A stretch of 64,000 nt of DNA from Tetranychus cinnabarinus (taxonomy: Eukaryota; Arthropoda; Arachnida; Trombidiformes; Tetranychidae), in assembly GCA_022266195.1 (NCBI GenBank), contig WHVY01000004.1, positions 6,031,501-6,095,500 of the forward strand, written 5' to 3'. Made by a program: the position numbers and the translations under genes. Position 1 is the first letter of the stretch. Each line of letters starts with the position of its first letter. The notes under the pieces were generated by a model. It saw only the letters and a program-made list of their open reading frames with translations, made no database searches and was not told the DNA's origin. This document shows, in pieces, positions 9,501 through 22,000 of this stretch.

Positions 9501-11548
9501 ACGATTTTTTTCTTTTAAACTCTATTGTGTAAATCAACTTGTAAAAAACACCGACAATCTAACGGTCGCCTTAATCAGGTTCCAATTAACTTAATGAACT
9601 CATGGACATGAAGGCGATAATTTCATGATCAGTCTAATTACCTGTGCGAATATTAAAAGACGAATTATATGTAATGAGATTACATTTTCACGAAAGAAAT
9701 ATTGTTGCTCCATCATCTTAAACTTTAACCTGCTAATCTTCTCATATCATTTATCCCACCTTTACTTAATCAGCAATATCACAAAGCCTCGAAAAATATC
9801 CTTAAACCTGTTTGTGCCAAGTTTCCTTTCACCTACCTATCTAATTCAAAACTTTTTGGTCTAAATGGTTATCAATCAATTATATGAAACTCCTTTATAT
9901 CACTCACTTTTTAAAATTAACGCGTTGCAATGGCTAAAGGAAACGAGTAAAGTAATAATCAAGCATAAAGTGAAAAATGAGGACATCTGAAGATGAAATT
10001 ACCACATTTTTAAATAGATTTCAGCTGTGGTAATAAGGTGCCTACGGATCTTCAAAGCTATTAATCATAAAGAACCCGAGTTCCACGTCTAGATTCAATT
10101 TGTTTCACCAATTCCTGTCAACTCATCTGATTAACATGAGAAGCATTTTTTTCTTCCTCATAAAGTCACCCATCATTCAAACTGGTCTTTTTAAATCAAA
10201 ATATATTACCCAAATATATTATTCCGCACATATTATCTCAATTGGTGATGTTAATCACAATCAACTTGGTGATAGGAACCAAGTGTTACAACATTATTGT
10301 AATTGATACAACAAAAAGTGCAACTAGCAAATTGAACATATACCTCTTCAACTAATTCAAACTCGTTCTTCAAAAGCAAAGAAATTTTTGTGATTTAATT
10401 TTATGTTGTTTTTATTCGAACAATTGACTTTTCAGACATGTTGTGTTGTCTTACCATTTTTTTAATTCAATCTTTCCTTCTTCAATTCAATAACCAAAAA
10501 TTAACTAGGATCAATGGAACCCACTTTGGTTTTATAAAAGTTTTGGAATTGACCGAAATAATTGTCAAACAAATTAAACAAAACATCAATGGGTGAAATG
10601 TGGAAAATGTGGAACAAATCAGGATAAAGAATGTTTAGCTTTACTTAAACAAGTTAATGATTGCATTTAAACACACAATCAATAATGGCTGCCATGTTTG
10701 ACAAAATGGCTTCATAATCAATCAACCAACTATAAAATTTTTCTCACCATTGGTATTCATTTGATCCAGACGGATTTTTGCATTTTTCATTCAAACGACA
10801 TTGATTTTTGTGAATGGTTAGACTTTGGACCATTAGATCATGACTTTAAATGATTCAACAGTCTCATTTGTATATCATTTAATTGATCACAAATAATAAA
10901 GATCACAGGCAAATTGTATAAAGGAAAAAACTTGCTTTTACTGTCGCGTAAATCATTCTGCGAGCGTGGTGTATAAAGCCTAAATCACAGCTAAGTGCTA
11001 CGCAAGTCAATCTCTTTAATAATATATGTTTGCCAACAAAATGAAAATGATTATTGATAATAAGATGAATTAGAAATATAATGTTTTACTATTCACAATT
11101 AAAAATATTTGTCATCCTATCCTTTCAACGACATTCGAGTGGTCAGCCTAAGCTCTGTCAAAACCAAGATGAAAGTTCTAGTGGATCATCTTCATCAACA
11201 AGAATTCATTGCCAATACATTCACTTTGATCATTTTGATTTGATTTGATTGCTTTTTGAATGTTAATGTAAGATTGGCAGTTATGTGAGACTTTGCATTG
11301 ATTTGTGAATAATTTTCCTAAAGAGCAAAAATCTCTGCTTCGTTGGATAGCGAAAAATAAAATATTCTAGTTTGTCTTTTATCGAACACTTTTCAGTGTA
11401 TTTCTAGCAGAGTATTAAAAAGATAGAACATAAAAATTAAAGAGTTAATCAATATCAACAGAAATAGAGTTTCTAATTAATCTCATTAACTTTAATCTAC
11501 TGTTTTTTTGTTTGACAGAAATGTTTTTTTCGTAGTTCTCTCTAAACT

Positions 11549-11560
11549 AATAGATGGCGA
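11549..11560 (+). promoter_or_regulatory. AATAGATGGCGA motif upstream of ZNRF
   Basis: It resembles the shared core of CTCF (YAGRKGGCR) and YY1/Pho (AGATGGCG) sites. It lies 376 bp before the ZNRF ATG and is one of four promoter-proximal occurrences in this window. Function is inferred only. Confidence 0.3.
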
Positions 11561-11646
11561 TCATTGCATCTACATTGCAGTTTTTTTTTTCAAATGTACG
11601 TCTTATACATAACTGAGGTTTTAAACACCATATTATTGTTGTTTAG

Positions 11647-11910
11647 TTGGTTCCTCAAGTAAACCTTCATTTTGTTTGATTGATAATTAACTAATTAGCT
11701 ACATTTACATTTAAGTTCATTGACATCAATTTTCTAGTTTTAATAAAATGTTAATAAGTTGAACAACGACTTTGAATTGTTATTAAATCTCAACCTTAAA
11801 TCATCTTCATCATATTCACCCTCGCTATTGCCATCCCCACCATTTTCATCATCAATAACATATTCAATGAGATAAAAAACCTTGCGAGGTTAGTAATTTA
11901 TTTGTGTATA
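11647..11910 (+). repeat. Promoter-linked duplicated module, copy A
   Basis: This block aligns with 18418-18687 in the same orientation at roughly 90% identity by eye, from TTGGTTCCT to TTTGTGTATA. It ends 25 bp before the ZNRF start codon. A smaller upstream block (10854-10911) matches 18208-18261. The intervening sequence differs in length, so the copies are a rearranged duplication or a dispersed repeat. Confidence 0.75.
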
Positions 11911-11935
11911 CCAAGCAGAAACACCTTTTGGAGTT

Positions 11936-13804
11936 ATGGGAGCCCGTCAGAGTAACCCTGGAGGAGGAGGAGGAGGTGCTGGTGGTGGTTGTAGTGCAAC
12001 AGCAACAGCATCCTCATCTAGAGTTCAAAATGAATCAGGTCTAGGTGATTCTGGACCTGGTAATAATGCCGGCTTTGCTGGCCTGTTGTCGAGTTCATTA
12101 TGTCAAAATGGTTCAATGTCCAATAGATCAAGGCCAATTGCTTCAAGTTCGGGTAATACAAGTGGCAGTGGTGTCTCCGATTGGAGGCAACGAGCACGAT
12201 CTTTGACCAATGTAATTAATACCTCTTCCGCTCACCATTCGCACAATGCAAATTCCAACTCAAATGGTCAACCCTTTGTGACTGTATCCCCTTTAGGACA
12301 CTCATCGTTTGGTTTATCCGCATCTCCTGATAGTTTGACGTCAATTGATGATCTAACCTTCGGTCGAGTCTTCTCTGCCCATTCTTTGCCTGTACAACTC
12401 GTACCTTTTAATGGTATCGTTTCAACTACTAACTAATTAATTTTCTATATTAATGACATTTCCATTCCTCTTTAACTTCTATTCCCTTCTTTTAAAATCA
12501 ATCATAATAGTCAGGTTATCATTAATGAAATATATTAATTGCGCATCCTTGATCGTTACTGTAACCACTATCGAAGCCTAGCTTTCTTTCTTCATCAACT
12601 TGTCTTTCAAGCGTCACTTAGTTTCCTTAGAGAGAATAAGTATCAATTAAATATCATTCGCACTATATAAATAACCTTGAATCTGTCACATTAACATTCT
12701 CAAAACTTTAGTTAGCCTGATTCTGTGCTTTTGTAATATTTTTTTTACATAGAAACAGTCAATCATTTTCTCCAAACTTTCATTCACCTTTTTTCAGTAT
12801 TACCTTTTGTTTACTTATTTACTAGCATTACCATGTTTTTTATATCACTTTTAGTTGTATCTTGTATAGATTTCTGTCAAGCTGATCAATTTTCTTTATT
12901 CATCTATTCTATACAATTTCATATTTCCAAGAATCCTACCTTTATACCAGCACAATATTCAGCTGACTAGATCGTTGCAAAATTTGTTTTCAGTTTCTAT
13001 ACTGTATTTTTATTCCTATAGATTACTCGTTTCATTTTCTCGTAGTTACATCTAGACTGTTCATCTTTCAATTTCACTTTGTAATCATTTTGCAACTAAT
13101 AATAATTTACCATTTGGCTGTTATGAACAGTGATGCATTGTGATCGGTAGATGGTGACTTGAGAGTCTTACTTAGTGTTTAATGATCGATATCTTTTCTT
13201 CCCAGCATCTCCATGTACCATTCGTTTTAAACACATTATCTTTGTTTTTATTTTTTGTTATCCAACAGGAATTAAGTGCCCTGTCTGTTCTAAGTCAGTA
13301 TTGCCTGATGATGTTGAATGTCATCTAGTAATGTGTCTTACCAAACCCAGAATAAGTTATAATGGTAAGATCAAAATCACTTTTTTCTACTATTCTGAAT
13401 ATCTTTTGTTTCAATTTTAAGCTCGTATTACAGATATAAACTATTGATTCCATCTTTATTTTAATCTTTTCAAACTCTTCTCACTATCTCTTTGTACAGA
13501 GGATATACTTACAGAAGATAAAGGAGAATGTGTAATTTGTTTGGATGATCTGAGTCAAGGAGATACCATAGCTAGACTTCCTTGTCTTTGTATATATCAT
13601 AAATGGTAATATCAATGTTGTTTTCTTTTATTCATTTTGTCCATTATTTTTCCTTATTTTTATTCCTATTTTTTTTCCTTATCAATTTACATTTGCAAGT
13701 ATATTTGAATCTAATCATTGTCATTTTTTATTTTATCTCATTCTAGTTGTATTGATGCTTGGTTTGAAGTTAATCGTTCTTGCCCTGAACATCCATCAGA
13801 CTAA
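11936..13804 (+). CDS. ZNRF1/2-type membrane-associated RING E3 ubiquitin ligase
   Basis: The coding exons are 11936-12413, 13269-13364, 13500-13605 and 13747-13804, joined by GT-AG introns with matching phases (1, 1, 2), giving 245 residues. ZNRF proteins are ubiquitin ligases anchored to endosomal or plasma membranes. The start MGARQS carries an N-myristoylation signal (Gly2). It is followed by a Gly-rich and Ser/Asn-rich linker like that of ZNRF2. Exon 2 encodes the zinc-finger half (GIKCPVCSKSV, then LVMCLTKPRISYN). Exon 3 encodes the first RING half (GECVICLDDLSQGDTIARL, PCLCIYHK). Exon 4 encodes CIDAWFEVNRSCPEHPSD and the stop, the near-invariant ZNRF C-terminus. The residue before the RING Cys at the last junction is an extra Cys (HKCC) instead of Gly or Ser. 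ZNRF1 and ZNRF2 cannot be told apart here. Length is close to human ZNRF2 (242). Confidence 0.93.
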
Positions 13805-15686
13805 TTTTCAAACCAAAGGCCTATCCAAAGTGATGAATGATTATTTCTTTAATACACTACAGATCATCATGTTTACAATTTTTCACGCTCAGACTTGTAA
13901 AATACAAGATATCAAGATCCAAGGAAACACACAAAAAAACAAGAATGAAAACAACTTGTGAATCCGAATATCATGTGAATACTATAAATCTATCATTCGG
14001 CAAGATTGTTGTAACGATGATCCGTTAATTGTTTGTAACATTATTTTTTTGCTTGTAAGCAAAAGATTTTGCTTAACAGATCATCTAACTCTCTCCCTCT
14101 TATCCACTCTTATTTTTAACATCAACCTTGTAACTATCAAAAGACCTTTTTTGTTAAAAATCACAATCAAACACATTGTTTTAATAGTACAGATAGAAAT
14201 ACTTTATCAACTCTGTAAATCTTAGTTTTTCGCTCTTATGCATTAGATTTTCGTTTTCTTTATTTGCTTTTACTTTCAAATATACTTTTCCTTGGCTAAC
14301 CTTTTTGGTCGTTTAGATTGCTAACTGTGATATATATGTCTTACAACTAATTAACAAGCAAAAATCAATGGTCTTAGATTTCACTGTTTGAGGGAAACAA
14401 TTGAAAGTTAAATTGTTTTCATTCTCCTTTACACTTGAAATTTCCTTTCCATGTGTCACATTTCTGAATGAAATTTAGGGCTTCTTGATTTTTGTTTTTT
14501 GTCCCTTTCCTTTATATATTTTTCACATCAATCACATTATATCTACATGAATTGTCAACTATTCATTCATCAATTTCATTTCTGGAGTAATTTTCTACCT
14601 TCAATTGTATCAACTTAAATCATTTTATTTATAACCATTCAAGTATCTTTACCATCGCCATAATTTTGAAATCTTGAAGTGAATGGTGAATTTCATTCCA
14701 TCCTGCAAACAATAGTACCATCAAACACCATTAAACCATCAAACTTATAGTTTTGTTAATTTCATCGACTTTCCTCTTTCACCAACATCGCTCATTTCCT
14801 CGTTTTCATCGTAGATCAAACCCGCAAAGATATCAAATTGATGCATTTGTTTGACTTTTCACTTTGTACAATTAAACAAAATACATAAAAGATTTTCATT
14901 GTTCTACCGTAAATGGCCAGGATTAATGTTCATCCTTCATCTTTAACCTGATTAACACCATCGTTATAAAAAAACAGTGCCTTTTGATTAATGATATTGA
15001 TTATGCTGATGACTCAAATCGAAAACTAAACTTGAAAATGTTAATTTTTATCCTGAAAATCATGTAACTTTGTTTAGGTTATACTCACTGCTGCATTAAT
15101 GTCATCACCATAACTATCATCATGATTATTATTCTCATTTAATCTTCCTACCCTTTCTTTCCCCGATGTTTTATGCTTGTTATCAATGATCAAAAATAAA
15201 ACTTCATCCTTCATTGTACTGTAATTGTACTGATAATCTTGAAACGTAGTTTTACTTAAACCATCCAGCAACAATTTATACCTGAGAAATGAGCTGTGCT
15301 AAGCAAAAGAAACATGAAAATTATTTAACAATGTCCAAATTATATGCGATAAATCTTATGTATTTTGTGAAATCAAACAAGTGCAGATACAAACTTTTCC
15401 CCTAATAGGCTAAACATCCTTGTTAATCAGATTTATCATATTCAATAAAGATTATTGTACCAGAGTTCAGATTGAAAGTTCAGCTAATTTATTCTTTAAA
15501 CCCAATTTTAATTTATCTCGATCTTCACTCAATATGAATTTTACATGTTAAATTTTATAAAAAGAGCGAAAATCTTATACAGTTTAAAACTATACACCGA
15601 AATATCAAAAGTGAAAAGAATGAAGACAAATCATTGAGAAGTTTAAATGGACGTAATAACAAAAAATCCCTCATTAATTCATAGGT
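13805..15686. other. Intergenic: convergent 3' ends of ZNRF and PSMG1
   Basis: It is AT-rich and holds both 3' UTRs. A minus-strand AATAAA (15488-15493) suits PSMG1. The minus-strand ORF at 15074-15274 starts with TTG and shows no family features. No repeats or RNA genes were recognised. Confidence 0.5.
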
Positions 15687-16415
15687 TTAGGAATACAACA
15701 AATGTGGAGCTGTCAAGTATTTACTTTGAGCAATTAAGTTACTCCAAAGAGGACTTGGATATGTTCGAGATAGTAATTTAGTAGTATTATGAGCTGGTAG
15801 TTTCAATAAAGCACAGGGTACTTGGGAAACGGTAGCGATTTCGAGCAAATGTGATTCAAGGCTATCAGTTATCATATCAGGCGAAAGGATTTTCTTTTGA
15901 AATAATCGTTCCAATACAGTATCTGGACTTGAAACTTTGTTCTCTATGTATTGAATATAATCCGTTCTATTAGCCTCACGAGCAACGATAACGAAATAGA
16001 TATCCTTTGGCAATAGTTTTCCATACTGATCGATACACTTGGTAATCAGGTGAGTAATGAGCCAAGAATTGACAGATAGAACTCGTTGATTGATTTGAAA
16101 GCATAAAATGGCATCACTTATTTTGAATAATCTGCCAATTGTTTCTTGTAATTCAGCATCGTCTGATTTTTTGAGCACCAATGATCCAACAAGGCCAGAA
16201 GTGATAATTTGAGATTTAGACGGATGACCAAAGGTGATAAATATCATTTTAAGTTCCTCTGATTTAAATTCAGGAGCTGGTGTTGCTGGTTCAAATGTCA
16301 GAGTAAATGAAGAAACAGTTTTGGATGTTAACTCAAATTCACCATCATCTTCTTCATCATCTAAATTGACAGCTCGTGAAGTTGGCTCCTTAATATCACC
16401 GAAAAATAGATTCAT
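15687..16415 (-). CDS. PSMG1: Proteasome assembly chaperone 1 (PAC1/PSMG1)-like
   Basis: PSMG1 forms a heterodimer with PSMG2 that promotes assembly of the 20S proteasome alpha ring. The 242-residue product starts with MNLFFGDIKEP followed by an acidic stretch (DDEEDD), matching the N-terminus of PSMG1, where a FFGE motif precedes an acidic run. The C-terminal part has the VSQVPCALLKLPA strand and the LWSNLIAQS helix, which correspond to the IPAILYL and FKPILS region of the human protein. It is shorter than human (288) and the middle diverges, so the assignment rests on the two ends and overall pattern. The ATG at 16415 is the only sensible start. A TAGATGGCG motif lies about 145 bp upstream. 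Single exon; convergent with ZNRF. Confidence 0.7.
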   Translation of the reverse strand: MNLFFGDIKEPTSRAVNLDDEEDDGEFELTSKTVSSFTLTFEPATPAPEFKSEELKMIFITFGHPSKSQIITSGLVGSLVLKKSDDAELQETIGRLFKISDAILCFQINQRVLSVNSWLITHLITKCIDQYGKLLPKDIYFVIVAREANRTDYIQYIENKVSSPDTVLERLFQKKILSPDMITDSLESHLLEIATVSQVPCALLKLPAHNTTKLLSRTYPSPLWSNLIAQSKYLTAPHLLYS

Positions 16416-17662
16416 CTTGATGAAATAAAAATTATTGAAAGATCAACTTATTTATTAATGAAATCAACAAAAAACGAATTGTCATTCAATAACTAAACAC
16501 ATATCATATGGTTTATTGAAGTTCCCAATGCATGGAAATATGAAGTAAAAGTAAAACTCAATAGATGGCGATGTAAAAACTTTTTCAAAATTAAATCAAA
16601 TTAAAATCAACAAATTTTTATTTTATTTGTTTTTCGGCTGACATTTGAATAGACCGTGTACTCGTTTATCTAGTTAAACTGTCTGTAAACAGTCAACTTA
16701 AACTTGGTTCATTCGCAAGAACTTAGAACTTGATTGATAGATTTCTTGCTCAATAGACCCATTTTAGTTTAAATTATCATTACTAGCAGATTTTACGGGG
16801 TTTTATTCATGTTGCCGGATGGAAATTTAATTTAGTGCATTGATAATTAGTAAATTAAAATACCATTCGATTAAATATCCTTTTACTCTTGAAGGCTTCG
16901 CAAAATTATGTGCAATTCCAAGAGAAATGTATGTTGAATCATAGTTTTATAATGCGGTCACTCACTTATGTACCGGCATCAAAAAACGTGATTTATTATC
17001 ATTAAAATCCCTAATTATTAGAAAAATTTTTAACTGAGGTAGAAATTCAAGTCAAAAATTAACACAGAAATCTTTAAATTTAATGAATAAGAAACAATTA
17101 AGAAACGAAATAAAATCTTAGAATAGTTTCATCTCAGAGAAATGGCATCGATCTATTCGCTTCATTAGATCAATTTAATTTTCTCATACTTGTCTATTCA
17201 AATAATTATATTTTTATCACTCATTTCTTAAATCCGCATAAACAAAGGAAAACATGATATCTGGAACTAACATAAGTTATGTATCACCAAAACCAGTTGC
17301 GCTTTCCTGAGACACCAAAAATCTCGGAAATTGGGAAAGCGTACAGTATCCAGGACTATGAAGAAGAAACGAAATTGGTCGGAATTTAATTGAGCTTTTG
17401 AATCCATACTCGGGTGAAACAATTTCCTTTCTTTTTGTCAATCATATTTGTATCACAGTGCATCTGAATGGAAAGATAAATAGACTAATTGATTTGCAAG
17501 CAACAATTTGAGTCAGAATTTATTTATTCACATTCAACATACATTTAAAAGAAATAAGAGAGTAAAAGAGAGCAATGATGAATAAAGAGAGGAAAGAAAA
17601 ATAGAGAAAAATTATAGATGAAATTGAGTTTGATGATGAGATACATGGACCAATAATGATCC
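16416..17662. other. Intergenic: PSMG1 promoter and GOLGA7 3' flank
   Basis: It contains the PSMG1 upstream region with the motif at 16559-16573, and a minus-strand AATAAA (17523-17528) 135 bp after the GOLGA7 stop. No gene or repeat was recognised in the rest. Confidence 0.5.
16559..16573 (+). promoter_or_regulatory. CAATAGATGGCGATG motif upstream of PSMG1
   Basis: It has the same TAGATGGCG core as the sites at 11549 and 18343. It lies about 145 bp upstream of the PSMG1 ATG, on the opposite strand to the gene. CTCF/YY1 resemblance is by eye. Confidence 0.3.
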
Positions 17663-18151
17663 TTAAAGTCCACTGGTTATTTCAATGTTTGATGATTTTT
17701 TCCCCTGACGATTGTTAGTAGGATTTTCTGTTGGACTTCTGATGACTATTTCGATGACTCTTAAACCTCTTTCAATGGGATCAACAACGTGAAGTCCTCT
17801 AGGTTCCCAAAAAGTGTCATTTTGATTATCAATGAAAGCAGATATTTTTCTCATGTTACGTGAAAAATGAGTCTCAATACAAATATAAAGTAGATAGGCT
17901 GATAGACAGGCAAGGCAGCTTTCAAAATAGGAATACCAAGAGGTTTCTGCTTGGTGGTACATCTTATTTAAGGTATTAACTAGATGGTCAAAATGTTGTC
18001 TCTCAATAAGACCTTCTAATTCAGCAGGAAATTTGGTCTGAAATTTAATCATAGTCCCAGCTGAGTAATCTCTTTGGATGAATATTTTTTTAGCTTGATT
18101 TTGCTGTTGTTGACAACTGGTTGGGCCATTGGAATGACATGAAGGTTCCAT
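17663..18151 (-). CDS. GOLGA7: Golgin A7 (GOLGA7/Erf4), palmitoyltransferase accessory subunit
   Basis: GOLGA7 partners with DHHC9-type palmitoyltransferases at the Golgi and stabilises the enzyme that palmitoylates Ras. The 162-residue product contains the family core: KIFIQRDYSAGT, FQTKFPAELEGLIERQ, a TLNKMYHQAE helix, the ESCLACLSAYLLYICIETH segment with the conserved Cys residues, and DPIERGLRVIEIVI. The N-terminus (about 20 residues, Gln-rich) and C-terminus (about 20 residues, basic and polar) extend beyond the 137-residue human protein. The ATG at 18151 is the first in frame. It is single-exon and divergent from TAF3 downstream on the plus strand, with the duplicated module lying between them. 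Confidence 0.93.
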   Translation of the reverse strand: MEPSCHSNGPTSCQQQQNQAKKIFIQRDYSAGTMIKFQTKFPAELEGLIERQHFDHLVNTLNKMYHQAETSWYSYFESCLACLSAYLLYICIETHFSRNMRKISAFIDNQNDTFWEPRGLHVVDPIERGLRVIEIVIRSPTENPTNNRQGKKSSNIEITSGL

Positions 18152-18342
18152 TGCTTTTACACAATCTTCTAATTGAACTAATCACACTAATAGGTTTGGT
18201 TATGATGATTCAACAGTATCATTTGTAAATTATTTAATTGATTACAAATAATGAAGATCCAGGTAATTGTACGAACAAGAAAATCTGAAGAGTTTAACGA
18301 GACCTAATTTTAGTGTCGACACATTTCACTCACCTATATTCT

Positions 18343-18356
18343 AATAGATGGCGGCA
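18343..18356 (+). promoter_or_regulatory. AATAGATGGCGGCA motif between GOLGA7 and TAF3
   Basis: AGATGGCGGC is a full match to the usual YY1/Pho core and also fits the CTCF core. It lies about 190 bp upstream of the GOLGA7 ATG. Function is inferred. Confidence 0.35.
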
Positions 18357-18417
18357 GATTCCAAAAACCTAACGCCTGGCATTTGCTTCATTCAGTTGTG
18401 TTGTTGTCTGTAAATTG

Positions 18418-18687
18418 TTGGTTCCTTTCCTCAAGAAATCCTTCATTTTGTTTGATTGATAATTTACAAATTAAATTTCTTTTATATTTAAGTTCATTGA
18501 CATCGATTCTCTAGTTTTAATAAAATGTTAATAAGTTGCACAACGACTTTGAATTGTTATTAGATCTCAATCTTTAATCATATTCATCACATTCATCCTC
18601 ACTATTGCCATCGCCACCATTTTCATCATTAATAACATATTCAATGAGATAAAAAACCTTACGAGGTTAGTAATTTATTTGTGTATA
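18418..18687 (+). repeat. Promoter-linked duplicated module, copy B
   Basis: Same-orientation copy of 11647-11910, from TTGGTTCCT to GTGTATA, about 90% identical by eye with small indels. It sits about 400 bp upstream of the TAF3 ATG. Confidence 0.75.
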
Positions 18688-18937
18688 TTTGCCGAATTGC
18701 TTTTTTTGGAGAATGTACTATACAGCTTTCATTGATTATTGGTCGAGGTTCTTCAGCAGTTTGATATAATTTAGTGCTACATTGATGTTTACCCATGCAA
18801 AATAACTTGGTTTTATGCGGCTCTTAAAACGCTCCCCCTGAAAATTCATCTATTTCGACTTATTATTGATTGCATTGATACTATACTTTTTTTGGAAGAA
18901 AAAATATTAAGAAAGTGGAAAACTCAATTACGATATC

Positions 18938-18945
18938 TATATAAG
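18938..18945 (+). promoter_or_regulatory. TATA box candidate for TAF3
   Basis: TATATAAG lies 148 bp before the TAF3 ATG, which allows a 5' UTR of about 120 nt. Such AT-rich matches are common in this genome, so support is modest. Confidence 0.3.
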
Positions 18946-19092
18946 CATGCCATTATACTTGTTATATCTTGTTTATCTGTTCCAAATTGATGTTTTTTAT
19001 TCTTACATTGACAGTGAATGAGACTTGAATCATTGGTTTCCAGTTTTCTTTTCATCTTGTGCCGGGAACAAATTTGAGGAGAGTTGATAATC

Positions 19093-22000
19093 ATGCTGTT
19101 TAACGAGAAGGTTTTAGATCTCGCCTTGAGTCAGATTGGTCTTAATATTGGATGGCAGTCAATGTCTCAGCAGTCCATGAGAATATTGCAAACTCTAGTT
19201 ATCAAATATATTCGTGAACTTGGTAAAGCAACAATGGGCTTTGCTAATAACGGAAATCGACATGAAGCGTTTCTTAGTGATTTAGTTCTTGCCATGAGGC
19301 AGATGAACGTCAGCCTTGAAGAAATCCAAGAGTATATCAATGAAGTTGACAGTGTTCCTTTTATCAAAGGGAATTGTATTCCTTTGTATCCCTGTCCTCC
19401 ACCAAAAGGATATGTGCGGATAAACTTCCCTGGCGTTGATGAAATCGCAACTAGGCCAGAATATATGGAGCCATGGTTACCATCTTTAAATTTTGGCGAT
19501 AAATCAGAGGAAAAAGATACGACTAATGGTACTTCAGGTGAAACAAATGGTCAAGATGGTCCCACTGAAGGAGAAACTTGTCCAAATGGTGATGGCAATA
19601 TGAACGATCCAAAAAATGGGGTAGCTCATGAAAGACTAAATGATCATATTTATTTATCTTCTGTTTACATTGATGCTGAAGGAAGAGTTGTTGGTATTGG
19701 AGGTAGAGAAGGAGTTGCACCTGACAGCCGTCTACCACCTAAAGATGACTACGAAGAAAAAAAGATTGCAGAAGAAGAAGAGAAAAAGAGGAAAAGTTTA
19801 GAAGCTGAAGAACAAGAAAGAAAAAAGAAACAAAAGGTCGAAGAAGTAAATAAGCCAATCAAAACTAAAATCAAAGAAAAGCCTTTAACTAAATTAAAAA
19901 AAACCGACACTGGTCTGAAGAAAAAAGGACCCTTATGGGTCAAAGGAAATACCAAAAAGAAGTTACTCGTCAAAGTTTCCCTCTCTGGCTTACACAGTGG
20001 TACACCGACCGCTAAACCATCGCCATCATTAGCATCTCGTTCACCCACTGACTTTCTCGATGATGACGATGATGACGATGATGAGTTTGACAGTCTTTAT
20101 ATCAATTCCAAAGAAAATAGTAAGATCGACGAAGACACAAGTGCTAATTATGAAAACACAATCAACGAAGTTATTGAAAGATCTCGCCTTGAGAATGATT
20201 TGGAGCCTGGAGAAATTCCTGATTACGATTTCGACTTCAAAGATAGCAATCTAGATGTAAAAAATCCTAAACTCAAGAAAATCAAAAAGAAGATTTTAAA
20301 AAAGGGAAAGAAAAAAGATTCTTTCGATCTTACCATCGACAATGTGATAAAAACCTCATTAGGAAGTGAAATTGCTTCTGACGAAGATAAAAACGTAAAG
20401 GACAATGTGTATACATTCAGTGAAGAAAACAATTTAGATGTAAAATTAAAAGAAGACACAGGCGTTGATGCTAAGGAGGCGGCAAAAATACTGGTTTCGC
20501 TCTCTGAGGATGTTCCTAAGAAGGTGAAGAAAGCCGATCTAAAGAAATCATTAAAAGTTTCGTCACCTCCACCACCAGTCATGTCAACATTCGTTGGGAC
20601 TAAAGGATCTAATGCATCTTTTCCCAAAGTTGCGCCTGGCAGTACACCTATGTCACCTAATTCCAACCCGACTATGTTTAACAATCCATTCTCATCACCA
20701 CTTCGATCACCACCTCAACAGCCAATACCAACTCCACCACTGTTTTCAGACTTTTATCAGCTGGGTACACCAATGTCTTTCCAATCAACTTCAAGTAAAT
20801 CAACGCCATTGCCAAAGCCCCCTCTTAAAACGTTAGCTGAAAAGAAAGCTCTTCCGCCAATTGATGAAAATCTTCTTCTGAAAAAAGAAAAGAAAGAAAA
20901 GAAAGTTAAAGAAAAGGCAGCAGATAAAAAGAAAAATAAGGAAAAAGAGCGAGAAAAAGAACGTGAAAAGAAACGAGAAAAAGAAAGAGAGCGGGAACGA
21001 GAAAAAGAGAGAGAACGAGAAAGAGAGCGAGAAAAAGAAAGAGAGAGAGAACGAGAACGAGAGAAAGAAGAAAAAGTTAAAGAAAAAGAGAGAGAGCGGG
21101 AAAGAGAAAGAGAACGAGAACGAGAACGCGAAAGAGAACGAGAACGAGAAAAAGAGAAAGAAAGAGAAAAGGAGAGAGAACGAGAAAGAGAGAAAGTAAA
21201 GGAAAGAGAACGAGAAAAAGAAAGAGAAAAGATCAAAGTTAAAGACAAAGATAAACTGAAAAACATCGATAAGGATTATATTAAGCACGAAGTTAAGGAG
21301 AGTAAAAAGTCGAAAAAGTTGAAAAAGACCAATAACGACGATACCTGGACGGATAAAAAGAGTGACAACAACATTAGTTCAAAATTATCAATCAAAGCCT
21401 TTACTCGGCATGATGAATCACCTGTAGCATCACCAGCATCTTCTTCATCATCAACTAAATTAGTGATAAGAACACCTCCTTTAGCAGAAACTGTTGATCA
21501 GAACAAAGGTAAAAAAGACTCCAAGAAAAAGAAACAAAAGGCCATTACTTCTCCATCTGTCGATGAACCACCAAATAAGAAAGCTAAACAAATTGTGAAA
21601 GAAAAGGGCAAGGAAAAGAGTAAAGTGAAAGATGATAAAAAGGGTAAAGACAAATTAAAAGACGACGCTTCATGTGTTTTAATCACCGAAACAATAACTA
21701 AAGAGGAAAGAGGACAACAAGAAGATAAACAATGGTACTGTCCAGTTTGTAGTAATCCTTATGATGGCCAGGTTGAAATGATTGGTTGTGATGGTTGTGA
21801 CGACTGGTATCATTGGACATGTGTTGGTATCAAGGAAGACCCAGGAGAAGAAGAATCGTGGTTCTGTGTTAGATGTATTCAAAAACAGAAGGCTATTGAA
21901 ACAAAAGTGTTGAAAAAGACTAAAAAAAGTGACAAACCTAAACAATCTAAAGCTGGAAAATCTTCTAAGACATCTAAAGTTGGATCATCATCTTCATCTT

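Larger units (their letters stand above)
9501..11935. other. Intergenic: dystroglycan 3' flank and ZNRF promoter region
   Basis: It is AT-rich with no supported gene; ORFs at 9625-9864 and 10100-10306 look random. It contains copy A of a repeated module (10854-10911 and 11647-11910) and a TAGATGGCG site at 11551. Confidence 0.5.
18152..19092. other. Divergent promoter region between GOLGA7 and TAF3
   Basis: It holds copy B of the duplicated module (18208-18261 and 18418-18687), a TAGATGGCGGC site at 18343-18356, and a TATATAAG box at 18938-18945. A donor-like GAGGTTAGT lies inside the duplicated block, as in copy A. Confidence 0.6.

Noticed and set aside
15074..15274. 66-codon minus-strand ORF downstream of PSMG1.
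   Set aside because: It begins with TTG, has no family features, and lies in the convergent 3' region.
20757..21288. Antisense frames of TAF3 that read like an Arg/Ser-rich splicing protein or a Phe/Ser-rich membrane protein.
   Set aside because: They are the mirror of the GAR/GAA codon run encoding the Lys/Glu/Arg stretch.
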